A stretch of DNA of 64,000 bases, from contig NC_056536.1 of the NCBI RefSeq assembly GCF_910596095.1, positions 18,337,291-18,401,290 on the forward strand, in the 5' to 3' direction. Below are positions 12,466 through 24,544 of the stretch, piece after piece. Both the position numbers and the translations under genes were made by a program. The notes under the pieces are model-generated. The model ran no database searches. It saw nothing but the letters and a program-made list of their open reading frames with translations, and was not told the DNA's origin. The stretch is from Thunnus maccoyii. Its lineage: Eukaryota; Chordata; Actinopteri; Scombriformes; Scombridae. How positions within the stretch are numbered: position 1 is the first letter of the stretch; every line of letters begins with the position of its first letter.

Positions 12466-12957
12466 ATAATTCCCACTGCTGGAATAAAGTATCTATAACT
12501 GTGAACTGTGATGTAGTTTATCTGGATTATTATAAAAGACACAATGCTGCTGAACTTTGTGCTTATAACTAAATTAGAGTTTTTACATCTGACTCATTCA
12601 TTTGAAGTAAGGCATTAAAAAGAAACGCTTCGTCAATAAAAGTTCTTAAGTTTTACATAACAGAATGATGACACAAACCACCAGCCCTCCAGCTGAGGTG
12701 AAGAGCTCAACACCCCAACCTGTGATGGAGTGCTGTGCTGAACTCCATGGCTAACCACATCCCTAGAGGCCTACAATCGTCCCACACAAACACACAGGAA
12801 AATACTTCCACCCCTCCAGTGTTTTGCGTGCTCGCTAGCACCCCCTCCCCCCACTGCCCCACCCTTGCATCCTCAACCCCTTACCTCATCCCCCTTCCTC
12901 CATCCCTCTTTCTTTCATTCATTCCTTTCCTTTGTACTGTGAGATGCAAAGAGGAAG

Positions 12958-12990
12958 AGAGGGACGGGGGGGGGGACGGGGGGGGGGGGG
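12958..12990 (+). repeat. Long G-run tract (G-quadruplex-prone)
   Basis: GGGAC followed by two runs of 10 or more G separated by AC, on the plus strand about 4.3 kb upstream of lgr6. The flanks are C-rich (12840-12900) and GA-rich. Four or more G-tracts can be drawn within 33 bp. Confidence 0.8.
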
Positions 12991-13213
12991 TCTGGAGGGA
13001 GGGAAGGAGAGGGACCTTTTGTTGGCTTTCAGGTGGTTTCACATGAAAAGCCAGTGAACACACCTAGGTTGCCGCCACCAGCGACCCACGGCGTCTCACT
13101 TGCTTCCGCTGAGTATACCTGAGTTAGCCTTCAATTGCCTCTGTACGGCCCAGGCATGCACAAATACAGACACAGGCAAATGTGTCTATAGACATGTGCA
13201 CACAGGTGCACGC

Positions 13214-13254
<41 letters not shown>
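13214..13254. repeat. (CA)n microsatellite
   Basis: About 40 bp of CA in the region upstream of lgr6. Confidence 0.93.
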
Positions 13255-13256
<2 letters not shown>

Positions 13257-15054
13257 CCGTTGACTTTTGGTCTGAAATTTAGTTTGGATGTGCAGGAGAT
13301 GGGGAGGAGGTTTTCTGGCGAATGGAGAGAGTGGGTGGGGCAGAGGAGTTGGGTGAGGAGGGTGAGGTGGGATGGAGTGTGTGTGTGTTGGGGGAGTGGG
13401 GGGCTGATTGCACGGCTACTCTCTCTGTTCTCTCCCTGAATGGACTCTTCTTGCTGCAAGGAGCTCAGGTAGCCTTGTGTGTGTGTGTATGTGTGTGTGT
13501 ATGCGTGTGTTTTATTCCCAGGTAGACCACAGTGAGTGCTCTCAAGTTAGTGTCAGGTGTCAGGTAGCTACTTGTCTTTGTGTCTTCAAGGCTGCCGTTG
13601 CTTGGATAGTGTTTACAGCCCAGAGAGCATGGCGGAGAGAGAGAGGGAGGATGGGGGAGGAGAAGGGAGGGAGCGCTGGCTTTGATCTGATGTAGACTGT
13701 TTGATAGCGTGTGTGTGAGTGTGAGCGAGTGAAAGAGAGAAAAGAGAGAGAAAGGGAATAAGAGTGCACGCATACTTTTTCAAATGCATGTACAAATGTC
13801 TGTCCACATGCTAACAACTGTGTGTTTGTTTGAGGCATTCGTTCAACCCAGAGCCGAATCGGTATCTAAAAAATTTGTGATTTGCACATTATTAACACAC
13901 AGAGCTCATTAATCTAATACTGACATATACACAAGGGCCGCCATCAGTCCAAGCAGTAGATTTATCACACACCAAATGCATCATACAGACATAGGTAATA
14001 GCCAAGATACAGTAGCTGAGATGTGCCAATCTGGAATGAAATAAAAATGGTGCTTTTGTGAAAGAGTTTTCATGCTGGGAAATAGGACAGTGGCATATCC
14101 TGATGAGTTGTCAAGACACTGCTGTTGTTTGTTGCCCTTAACACTACTGGCATTAGCATTTTGGTAAGTTGAAAAGCAAGTATTTCTAAGCTGCCACTCT
14201 CTGTTGACAACTAAGTGACATTGCACGTGATCTGTCTAGTCATATACATCAGATAAAGCTATAGAGAACGTTATCCTGCTGTATGCTGAATGATTTATCT
14301 TCACATACATCACAGTGTAGGTCAAACATCCTTAAAGAAGCATTTCCCCTCTCTGTTTGAGAGTGAAATCAGCTGCTACAGTGTTCAACAGATATGAGGA
14401 TCTGCACACTCCTTCATAGCAGAGGAATGAATCACACTGACTCACATTTGACCTTTCACACATCAATCACAACCGTGTCAAAACAGGTGCAATGTGAACA
14501 AATACGCAGCTTACTTCTGTAATGGTAAAAGAGCTCCATGCGTGGTTGTGTACAGTACAAATCTGTGATTGAAGAGAAGAGAAATAGACCAAAAAGAGAG
14601 AGCGAGAGACAGACAGAGAGACGGGCAGCAGACCAGACATGCATGTTTTTACAGTATGTGTGTTTTAGGGCTCCCCCGAGGCCAGACAATTAAAGAGCAT
14701 TTAAAAAGATGACAGAGTTCAGCGCGCAAGAAGGGGGTGAGGCGAAGAGCCCGGGGAGTGGAAGAGTTTGCAGGTGTATGAAGAGCATGTGCATGTTTTT
14801 GTGTATGTGCGTGTGTGCCCATGGGAAAGAGTGTGTGTGCTGTACGTGGGTGTACTATAAGATCACGCAAGGCGCTCCTGTGAATTATGTGTAAATCTGC
14901 CTACAGAATGTGCATTGAGATAATTGCCCGTTCCGAGTAAAAAAAAATACCATAAAACATCACTTGATAACTCTTCACTCAGCATTTTTAAACTGTCAAT
15001 AGACAAAGGGAGCAACAACAGACATTCCACTACAAAGACGAAGAAAAGCTAGAA

Positions 15055-15092
15055 CAGAGAGAGAGAGAGAGCATGAGAGAGAGAGAGAGAGA
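15055..15092. repeat. (GA)n simple repeat
   Basis: Two GA runs split by CAT, upstream of lgr6. Confidence 0.85.
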
Positions 15093-16734
15093 CTATGTGA
15101 AGAACAACTCTGAAAGAGTTTTTGTAGGGCCATAACAAAGGCCCCTCAGAAAACACAGTGGCATAGGAATGTTAATTAATTAATGAGAAACTATTCAGCC
15201 TACAGAGAATGGTGGAGAAAGAAAGACAGAAAAGGAGAGAGACAGAGAGACGGGTCGGAGGGGTAGACAAACTCGAAATGGGTGCAAGGCCATTTAACTG
15301 TGTAGCTCTATCTTTCAAATAGCATGTTGTGAACTTATTCTAGGTTCAGTTTCTATGCAAAGCTTGCACATGAATGATGTTTTACTTGGCTGTGCATGTG
15401 TGTGCATGTAACATACTGTCACTGCTGAATGAAAGCCTCAGTTCCTCAAGCCTCAGCTTTCCAGGAACTAAGAAAACAGCGTTGTTTCCACATTGACTTC
15501 CATGCATTTTTGAATTAATTTAGTGTGGTTTGAAAAGATTTTAAGAGCCCAAATGGTTGGCATATTTTATCAACTCATGGTTGACCATGTAATCCCTCTA
15601 GTACAACATGAAAATCACCAAAACTGGAATCATTAGGTGTGAATTAACCGAAAATAGAGTTATGAGATGTGATTTAATGCTAACCCAATCTAGGATTGCC
15701 GCAAATTCCTCAAATCTATTGTCAGCATTAGTTGGTGCGCTGTTTTTTGTATATTTTCTTCTATTGGAATAGTTCTCTATCTCCCCTCCTTACTGCGGCT
15801 TATTACTGGTTTGTTCTTGCGGCTGGGAGATACGCCTGAAATTTAACAAAAGGACAGAATAGAGACGCCACAGCTTTTAAATTGCATGCCGGTTTTTCTC
15901 TCTTTGATTTGTCATAATTATAGAATGCATCATTAGGCGGTTATGCAACATCCTGTGCAGGTGTACAGTATGTATTCTGTTGGAGTTTAACAGCTGCTGT
16001 ATACTCACTCATTTTTCCTCAGCAGAAAAGCAGTTTTCTTTTTCAAAACTAAGTTTACACAAACTAGAATGATGTGTTCTAATAAAAGATAGGGGGTTCA
16101 GATGAGATTATGTTCAAGACTCTGTGGAAAAACTGCGAGTGAGCACAGATAGGCTTTTGCCCGAGGCAACTGACACTTCACAAATCCACACTCTTCTCTC
16201 TATGGACTGGAGTGCGTGTATGTGAAATGGATACGCAAGCTCCTTTGCGCTGGTCACCCATAATCTGTTATTTTCTATGGGTGTCCAAGTGCGTGTGTGC
16301 ATGCATGCTTGCGGTGCTTTCTGTGAGTGTACGATCACGACATTCCAGCAGCAGAAACCTGAGAAGGTGTGACTTACGAGACACTGGATTCTGCTCTTTC
16401 TGGGGACTAAGGGGTGCTGAAGTGTCAGAATTCCAATTTCCTCCAAACAGTCACTCCCAGTCACACACTCTGACCCTCTGCATTTCTCTCACACAGCCAA
16501 ACACACTCTACTGCCTTCATTCTTACCCTCTAGAGCTTTTTTTTCCCCTTCTTTCTCTTTCAGCTGTAAACACTGTCTCTCATTTTCTCTCAGTTCCATT
16601 CATAAGATCCCACACGGAGAAATCTTGTCCCACACCACAGTACTGTATTGCCCCCTACCCCCCCTTTCCCTTTCTCAAACTAAACACCCACTCTTTCTCT
16701 TCACATTGAGCTTCTAAGCAAAATAAAACAGGGG

Positions 16735-17100
16735 GAAAGGAAGAGAGAGGGAGAAAGAGAGGGAAGAGTTTGAGAATCGCGGGCCCCTCCCACTTTCCGG
16801 AGATGCTCCAGCCCATCCCTAAATTGTGGGCCAATGAGGGTAGCTCATTCACAACTCATGCGCTCCTTCTACAATAGGTAAGGAGAGAGAGACAGAGAGA
16901 GCAAGAGATATATACAAGGAGAGAGAGAGAGAGAGAGGGAGAAAGAGTGACTGTGTTTGGGGGAGAAAGACGATGAGAAAGTAGAGGGCAGAGTGAGAGG
17001 GAAGACAAGAAAGAGGGGAAAGAAGTAACAACAAAGTTAACCCCTGGGAATGAAGTGGTGACTGAGAGACAGAGAGGGGAAAGACAGACAGTTAAAAGCA
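16735..17100. repeat. GA-rich tract before lgr6
   Basis: Strong purine bias on the plus strand with several (GA)n runs (for example 16920-16938), between the CCAAT box and the start codon. It could be part of the 5' UTR or the promoter. Confidence 0.7.
16784..16838 (+). promoter_or_regulatory. lgr6: Candidate distal lgr6 promoter elements (Sp/KLF and CCAAT boxes)
   Basis: CCCCTCCCAC at 16784-16793 fits an Sp/KLF site, and GGCCAATGAG at 16829-16838 fits the NF-Y consensus RRCCAATSRG exactly. They lie about 500 bp before the start codon, followed by a long GA-rich tract. If used, the 5' UTR would be about 400 nt. Confidence 0.35.
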
Positions 17101-17200
17101 GATAAAAAGGGATGAAGAGGTAGAACTTGTGACAAGTGTGGACAACCTGCACTGAAGAAAAAGGCAGTAAAGGGCTTTTGAACTGAGACAGAGGAGAATT

Positions 17201-17208
17201 TATAAAAG
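17201..17208 (+). promoter_or_regulatory. lgr6: Candidate lgr6 TATA box
   Basis: TATAAAAG is a consensus TATA box 126 bp before the chosen ATG. With normal spacing, transcription would start near 17230, giving a 5' UTR of about 100 nt. AT-rich 8-mers of this type also occur by chance. Confidence 0.35.
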
Positions 17209-17333
17209 AGAAGAAGCTCTGGGACTTCCTCACTTTGTCACAGCTGACACTTCAAACATCAGAAAGGACAGAAGAGAGTGTGACGAGACAGGAATCCATA
17301 CAGGTGTAGATGCAGACAGGTGGACAGTCAGAC

Positions 17334-17554
17334 ATGTTGCCTGTACTTCTGATTCTCTGCATGGCTGGAGGAGTTTGGGGGTCCGCCCCCGGAGTGTGGG
17401 GGTACGGAAGGATCCAGGACAGGCAGGGACCGGCGGCACTGCTGTGCCCGTCTCCGTGCCAGTGTGAGGAAGATGGGATCTTTGTCATGGTGGACTGCTC
17501 GGAGTTGGGACTATCGTCTGTGCCAGCCAACATCAGCCCTCTCACCACTTACCT
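17334..17554 (+). CDS. lgr6: lgr6 exon 1: signal peptide and LRRNT cap
   Basis: Encodes residues 1-73 plus two bases of codon 74. The hydrophobic start [16 protein letters not shown] reads as a signal peptide. Cys38, 42, 44 and 55 form the CxxxCxC...C LRRNT cap, and N66-I-S is a possible N-glycosylation site. The donor is GTGAGT at 17555. The 19.2-kb first intron follows. Confidence 0.93.
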
Positions 17555-18143
17555 GTGAGTAAAACGTGTTACAGTTAAAACATAAAGTTCTTGGGTGTGT
17601 TATCTTCTCCTACTTTCACTTTAACCTCTCCACCTCCAGGCCTCTTACTGCTTCCTTGACCTCACTCATCCTTTTCCTGTCTTTCCACCTTGTATCTCAT
17701 CCCAAACCCTTCTCCTTGATCCCCAAACTTCTTCACTTCCTCTCCCCTGCACCATGGTTAAGTGCCATTTTCATTGTAAATCCTAATTGTTATTCTTGTG
17801 GATGAAAAACCTGCTGAATTGTAGCTGAGATTTCAACATTTTTTTAAAAAATAGAGCATTAAGCAACAGTCGGTTGGATGTGCAACCAGGAAACAGCAGC
17901 ATAACCCGCATGTAGATAGAAACGGACAGGGCCAAGTGGGAACGTGTGTGTATGTGTGTGTGTGTGTGTGAGAGAGAGAGATAGAGTGTGTGTGCGTGTG
18001 TGTGTTTTGACCACTAAGGCAAAATTACTGGACCTTTTCTTTCAGTGTCAGGTTTCCGAGCGCCAACTGGAGATCCAGCGTGAGAGTGTGTGTGCACATG
18101 TGTGTGCTTTGTGTATATGTATGTAAGTGTATTTTTTTGTGTG

Positions 18144-18175
<32 letters not shown>

Positions 18176-21100
18176 CATGAAAGCTGGAAGCACATGACAC
18201 AAACATTTGTTTTTGTGAATGAGGAAGTGTTTGAACACAGATGGCTAAATATGTTTGAGGTTTAATCAGTTTTCTGCCACCACTCCGCATCACACTGTTC
18301 TGTGACACCGAAACTCAAGGGTTAAATGGATAGAAATCGTTAGTATGTAACCTGGAAATAACTAGTGTCATTTTCTATTTTCTTTTGTTTGAAAACCTGA
18401 CAAAATGACCTCTTTGAATGACTTAATTTTGCAAAGGCTGAAGACAAGTCAACATAATTTTAAATTATGATTTGTGAGCATGTGTTTGAAAGGTCGGCTA
18501 GAGCACATGGCATATAGTGTAAATACCACTAAAAACACGATTATTCACAATATTCATCAAAAGTTTTTACCACCAGGAATGAGAGTAGCTTTAGACCTAT
18601 ATTATGCAAAAGACAGGAGATCTGAGCACTTTCTTACACCACCCTGCTGTGGCTAACAGCCATAGACCGTAATCTATGCTTACAGCCAGATATTTCAAAT
18701 TGCTTTGCTGCGTAAGCCTCTGAGGACAGATTAGAGACACTCTGTGATAACTGATATTGAAGTGATAGAAGTCAAATCCAGGAAACAGGGTGTGATAGAG
18801 CAGTTGCTCACCAGAGGATCTACAAGTATTATAACAGGGGAGGGACAGATTTCAAGGGAATGAGGAAAGATCAACAGTTTATGTAGCAAACGACTCTAAA
18901 GGAGACACATAAAAGACAACTCTATTTGAATAATGCCCAACTTTTGGGCTGTCATGGGAGCCTGCGACAGCCAGATTTCACTGTGTTCATTTGAAAGTTA
19001 AAACACATGTATTTGTTTATTTGTTCAAGTGGATCCCCATTACTATTACTATCCCCATTTCTGTAAGGGTAGCAACTATTCCTCCTGGGGTGTATACATA
19101 AAAATCAACATAAAACATACATGAACACTTAACAACAATACCCAAAACCTAGATTCCCTCACACCCACCCAGCACCCCCAGATCACCGCTTAAACACACA
19201 GAACCCTCTCAGCTTCAAAGGTAGGGCTGAGTGATATGGACACAATCAAATATCACAATATTTTGACCAAATATCTCAATATCGATATTTCAACAATATT
19301 GTAGGGATGACTATTGGTGCTTTCAAAAAATATTTACACAATGAGATTTTAGATAAACAATCATTAGTAATATGGATACAATGACCAGATGGGTAAGGCA
19401 TATAATAAAAAATTATTAAATAATAGATGGCAAAAAATAGAACAATTGGACAGTCTGGTAAGTTCAGAAAATTACATCAGTCCACTGTATGCAGCCTTTA
19501 AAACCAGAGAAGACAGCATCCGTGCCAAATCACGATATTACGAGAGATATATTCAAACAATATATTGCCCAGCCATACTCAGAAGAAAAATATACCAACA
19601 ATAATGATAATGATAATAACTCTAACATTAAACAGAAAAAACAAAATAAAGAAAAAATAGAATTAAACAAAACTCCCAGAGAGGAAAGCACTAAACAAAT
19701 AGAAAACAAATAAAACAGAACCAACTAAACCAAACAAAACAAGATCTCTGGGAAGGTCCACAACAAGACAACAATAATACCCAGAGTCATATACCAGAAT
19801 ACAGTTGACGCTTTGCTAGTTGATTTTTTTAGGGAAAATGGTAGCATATTTCAATGAATTGTAGCTCTGTGCAAAACTGTTCTCTGCATTGCACAAGTTC
19901 TAGGTGCAGGAACTACTACATGACTGTGGCTGTCATTGATAGATGAAATCTTTAAATGTGAGCTTTTAGGCTTGGCCATAGTACAAATATAACAAAAGAA
20001 AACTAGGGGATTGCTTAAAAATCTGTCCTCAACTTTTAGCTAGGAGAGAGCTTCATGCATGCCCTCTACACTCACCCTGGATGAACAGTGAAGAGATAGA
20101 TGTGCAGCTTTGTTCTGCACAAGTTGAAGCTTGTGCAAATCTTTTTTAGTTGCACTTGACCAAACTACTGAACAGTAGTCAAGATGAGACAAAACCAGTG
20201 ATTGTATAATCTGTCTGGCTGAGTGATCAGTCAGAAAATAGGCACACCCCTGATGACAGACACTGCTCTACCCATTTTGGCTACAATCCTATCAATATGA
20301 CAAGACCAGGTAAGCTGCTCATCCAGGGCGACACCTAAAAGCTTTACTTCAGGGACCTGCTCCAAAGCTATACCTTTCACTGAGAGGGAGAGAAGCAACT
20401 CACTCCTCAATGCATGATTCAAATCAAAGATAACACACTTTGTTTTAGATACATTTAGCACAAGCTTGTTTTTTTCTACCCAATTTGACACACATTCAAG
20501 TTCATTTTGCAGAACATCATTTAGACCGTTATAGATGACTTATTTAACACAAGGGGTAGGTCATTGGTAAAAATTGAGAAGAGGAGAGGACCAAAGCAGC
20601 TACCCTGGGGAACCCCAAACTCAAGCTTTCTTGTAGCTGAAAAACTCCCATTAAAGTACACACTGTGACTGTTAGTCAAGTAACCTTTCATCCAGCTGAC
20701 AGCCTTTTCACTGAAACCAAATGCCAAATGTTTTTTTAGCATTAGTTCATAGTCAATTACATCAAAAGCAGCACTAAAGTCAAGCAAGACAGCTCCAACA
20801 ATTTTTTTTATCATCTATTTGACTCAGCCAGTCATCCGTCATCTGTGTTAAGGCAGTAAAGGTTGAGTGGCCATCTTTATAGGCATGCTGAAACTCAGGA
20901 TCAAGGCCACTGACAGAGAAATAGTTTAAAATTTGAGAGAAGACTAGTCTCTCTGTAAGTTTACTAAAAGCAGGAAGAATACTAATAAGTCTGCTGTTCA
21001 CCCCACTGAAGGCAATCCTGCTGTTCTTAGATATTGGAATGATTTTGGCAACTTTCCATGCTTGAGGGAAAATATTTTCCTTCAGGTTAAGGTTAAAAAT

Positions 21101-24053
21101 GTGACATACTGGTTCAGCAATGTAATCAGCTATAATTCTTATTAATTTACCATCAAGGTTATCCAGTCCAGACTGCTTATCGATTTTTTACTGAGATAAG
21201 GTTTTTTTTAACCTCCTCTAGTTGTATTGGTTTCAAGTTAAACCTACAATCTTTGTTTTTCATGATAAATTCTTCAGTTAGTTCTACAGACAGTTCAGCA
21301 TTTGAGTTATTCATATTATGACTGTCAACCTTTTCAATAAAGAAGTCGTTAAAATAATTAGCCATTTCAAGGGGTTTTGTAATGAATGCACCATCTGACT
21401 CTATGAAGGATGGGTTATTTGCTTTTGACCTACCTAAAATGATGTTAAAAGTATTTCATAATTTCTTCCCATCATGCTTTAGTTCATGAATCTTGTTTTG
21501 ATGGAGATATTTTTTTCAGTCTGTTTTTTTTTGATCTCGTTCCTGAGTTGATGGTATTTCTTCCATCGAATAGTCTCCCAGTTTTATTGCAGCACGTTTC
21601 AGTTCATCCCGGTCAGCCATGCATGTTTTCAATTCCTCACCGAGCCACGGGGCCAAAGCACTTCTCACAGTGAATTTTTTTGTTGGAGCAACAGTGTGTA
21701 ACATCTCCAAGAACATACATAGTGCAATATATGTCTTTCACTGTGCATACCCTGTCCCACTGTAGATTTTTTTATATCATTGATCAATTTTTCTTTGCAA
21801 AAGGATTTATAAGATCTTTGCAGCACAATCCTTGATCCAGCCTTTGGTCCTTTAGTTTTTCTTGCTATAGCCACTATATTGTGGTCACTAAAACCAACAG
21901 GGATAGATATGGCCTTAGAGCAGAGTTCACTGGCATTAGTGTAAATGTGGTCAATGCATGTGGCTGATAAGACTCCAGATATTTTAGAGCTCACCCTGAT
22001 AGGCATGTTCATCATCTGAGTAAAATTACATACATTCATTACAACTAGTAATCTCCCTTTCAGAGCACAGAACAAAGAAAGCAAGTCAATGTCTAGGACC
22101 CCCAGAAAGTACATCTCTCTGTCTGCATCTGTAGTTCATATATCATTAGAGCCAGGGGGTCTGTTGCAACAACCAATAAGTACTGGTTTGATGTGAGGTA
22201 GGTGAATTTGAAGCCAAAGGGTTTCTATAACTAGTTTCACCACATCTTTTTTGACCCTAACTAGGATATGGTTTTGTAAATATATGGCAACACCTCCCCC
22301 ATACTTATTTCTGTCATGTCTGAAAATACTATAAGCAGATATGGCTAATTCAGAGTCATTAGATATCTAAATGTGTTTCTGAAATAGCAATTACATTTAT
22401 CTATATTATCATTGTTTAGTAGTATCAAGAGATCTTTAAGCTTTAGACTACAGATGTTAAGGTGTGCAATCCTTAAGCCTTTCTTAGGTAAACCCAGAGA
22501 CATTATTCATACAGTCATATTAAAAACACTATCCACTCGAGTTAAAAGCAAAACAGGTCTGCTCATTTAGCCTGGGTCTGATGCCTGGGCTGAATAACAA
22601 GTTTGTCATACCTCAGGCTGGCTTTGCCTCCTTTTTCTCTGGCTTCTCGGAGCTTATGAAGTATGTCTCTCCTCCTTTTTTTCACTATGTCAGAAAAGTC
22701 TTCATTGACAAAGATATTAGTTTCTTTTAGCCTTCTCACTACAGAGAGGATGGACTGTCTGTCTTTAAAATGAAGAAATTTAAAAACAATTGGTCTGGGT
22801 CTGCCATGTTGATGGAATTGGCCAACTCTGTTTGCACGCTCAATCTCCATGCACTCACTTCTCAGGCCTAGGTTTTTTTCCAGCATGGTTTTGATCTTAT
22901 TTTCAGAAGTTTCTCAGCTCGCTCCCAGCTCATCAGTGATGCAGTCCACAAGTAAGTTGTTCCTTTTCGACTGATTTTCCATGTAGTCAAATTTAGACAT
23001 AATCCCATCGATTTCCTCCCGCAACGTGCAGATCTCAGCTTCCATAGCCCGTAGTTTCTTTTCAGTTTCCTTTTCCACTTTTTTTTTAGATCATCAACAA
23101 AGCTCTGTGTGAATTGCATGTTTGTTTTCACCTCCTGGATATCTTTTATGACTCCTTCAAGTCTTTTGTTAGTCCCATCAACTATAAGTTGGATGAAAGA
23201 CTTGAAGTTATCTTGCTGCTGGAGTAGAAGCTCCTTGTAGAAGTCCTTCTGCTGCTCTAACAAATTTGATAGTTGACTCGTGGTTACAAGACTATCTTCC
23301 TCAGGCGATTGCCCTTTCTTAGGAGGTATAGTGCTGCTCAGATGAAGGTACTCTGCAGTCTTCACACAGCCACAGGAGCTGCTGAGTTGTTAACTCCCTG
23401 CAGGCTTCACACAGCCACAGGTGCTGCTAAGATGTTAGCACCCTGCAAGCTTCACGCAGCCACAGGTGCAGCTCAGATGTTAGCACGCAGTTAGCAGGCT
23501 AGTTAGCAGGCTGTAGAGTTTATGACGGTGAAATATGGTCCCTAACTCCGTCCAGGAATCACTCTATCTATGAGAACATCAGGCGGTTGGCCCAACAATG
23601 GGGAACAGCACACACACATACACACAAGCAGTGATGAATCTGAGAGGGAGTGTTGAGCCTCTCAGTCCTCCTCTAAAATAAAAACAGTGATGACCTGAGA
23701 CTCCCTCTGTGGAAATCTGCATTGCTTATAACTGCTCCTCTACAGCCACACACACGCACACACACAAACAAACACACACACAAACAGTCATGTTTCCATC
23801 ACTTCAGAGAACATTACATTGACTTACATTCATTTCCTGGAGACTTATCTTAAACTTAACCATAACAACTACTTGCCTAACCCTAACCCTAATCTTAACA
23901 TAAACCTACTTACCTTAACTTTAAACCAAGTCTTCACCCTAAAATTAACGATTTACGTTAAGGGGACTTGCTTTTTGTTCCCATAAGGGAGTTGAGTCCC
24001 CACAACATGACTGAGTAAACAGATTTACGTCCCCACAACATAAGGAATACCTG

Positions 24054-24146
<93 letters not shown>

Positions 24147-24499
24147 TATGCACACAAACACACATCATTCACTACAAACACAAGAGTAATTGTTCATTTC
24201 CCCTCGTTACCTAACAGTGGAACTGGACCAATTAGTGAGTTTGAGGGCTGATTTAGAATAAGATAAATAAACTCAGCGACCAACCGCACACGCCCACACA
24301 CACAGTCACACAAACCCACATACTTACTGCAGAGGGAACGCAGGCAGAAGAAGGGAATGTTGGACAGCATGAGAGATGCCGCAACAAATTAAGATACCAC
24401 ACACAAGAATCACAGATTTCTCTTTAGCCTCGCTCATAAAAATCATCAAACACAAATAACATCAACAACCTCCCCTCAACCTCCCTGCCCGCATGCATG

Positions 24500-24544
<45 letters not shown>

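Larger units (their letters stand above)
12466..16734. other. Region upstream of lgr6, no other gene recognised
   Basis: Dominated by C/T-rich, G-rich, CA, TG and GA simple sequence, which produces many open but low-complexity frames. No exon-like conserved protein piece was found. Confidence 0.55.
19018..23560 (-). mobile_element. Decayed non-LTR retrotransposon (LINE), antisense in lgr6 intron 1
   Basis: Reading the minus strand from about 23.5 to 19.0 kb gives, in order, a repeat-bearing 5' leader, an ORF1 with coiled coil and RRM-like part, an APE-type endonuclease, a reverse transcriptase and a long 3' UTR. All reading frames are broken by stops and indels. The RT ([32 protein letters not shown]) is of the Jockey/L2/CR1/Rex general type; I cannot fix the clade. 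Outer limits are approximate because no target-site duplication was found. A MITE is inserted in the 3' UTR. Confidence 0.9.

Noticed and set aside
16212..16709. 165-codon plus-strand frame upstream of lgr6
   Set aside because: Composition is Ser/Leu/Pro-rich from CT-rich DNA; no signal of a real protein.
17310..17333. Upstream in-frame ATG of lgr6
   Set aside because: It would put eight polar residues before the signal peptide and has T at -3; kept only as an alternative.
23945..24181. Val/Cys-repeat frames
   Set aside because: Translations of the (CA)n tract; the same applies to many His/Thr and Val/Cys frames near 13.2, 18, 29.1, 31 and 45.3 kb.
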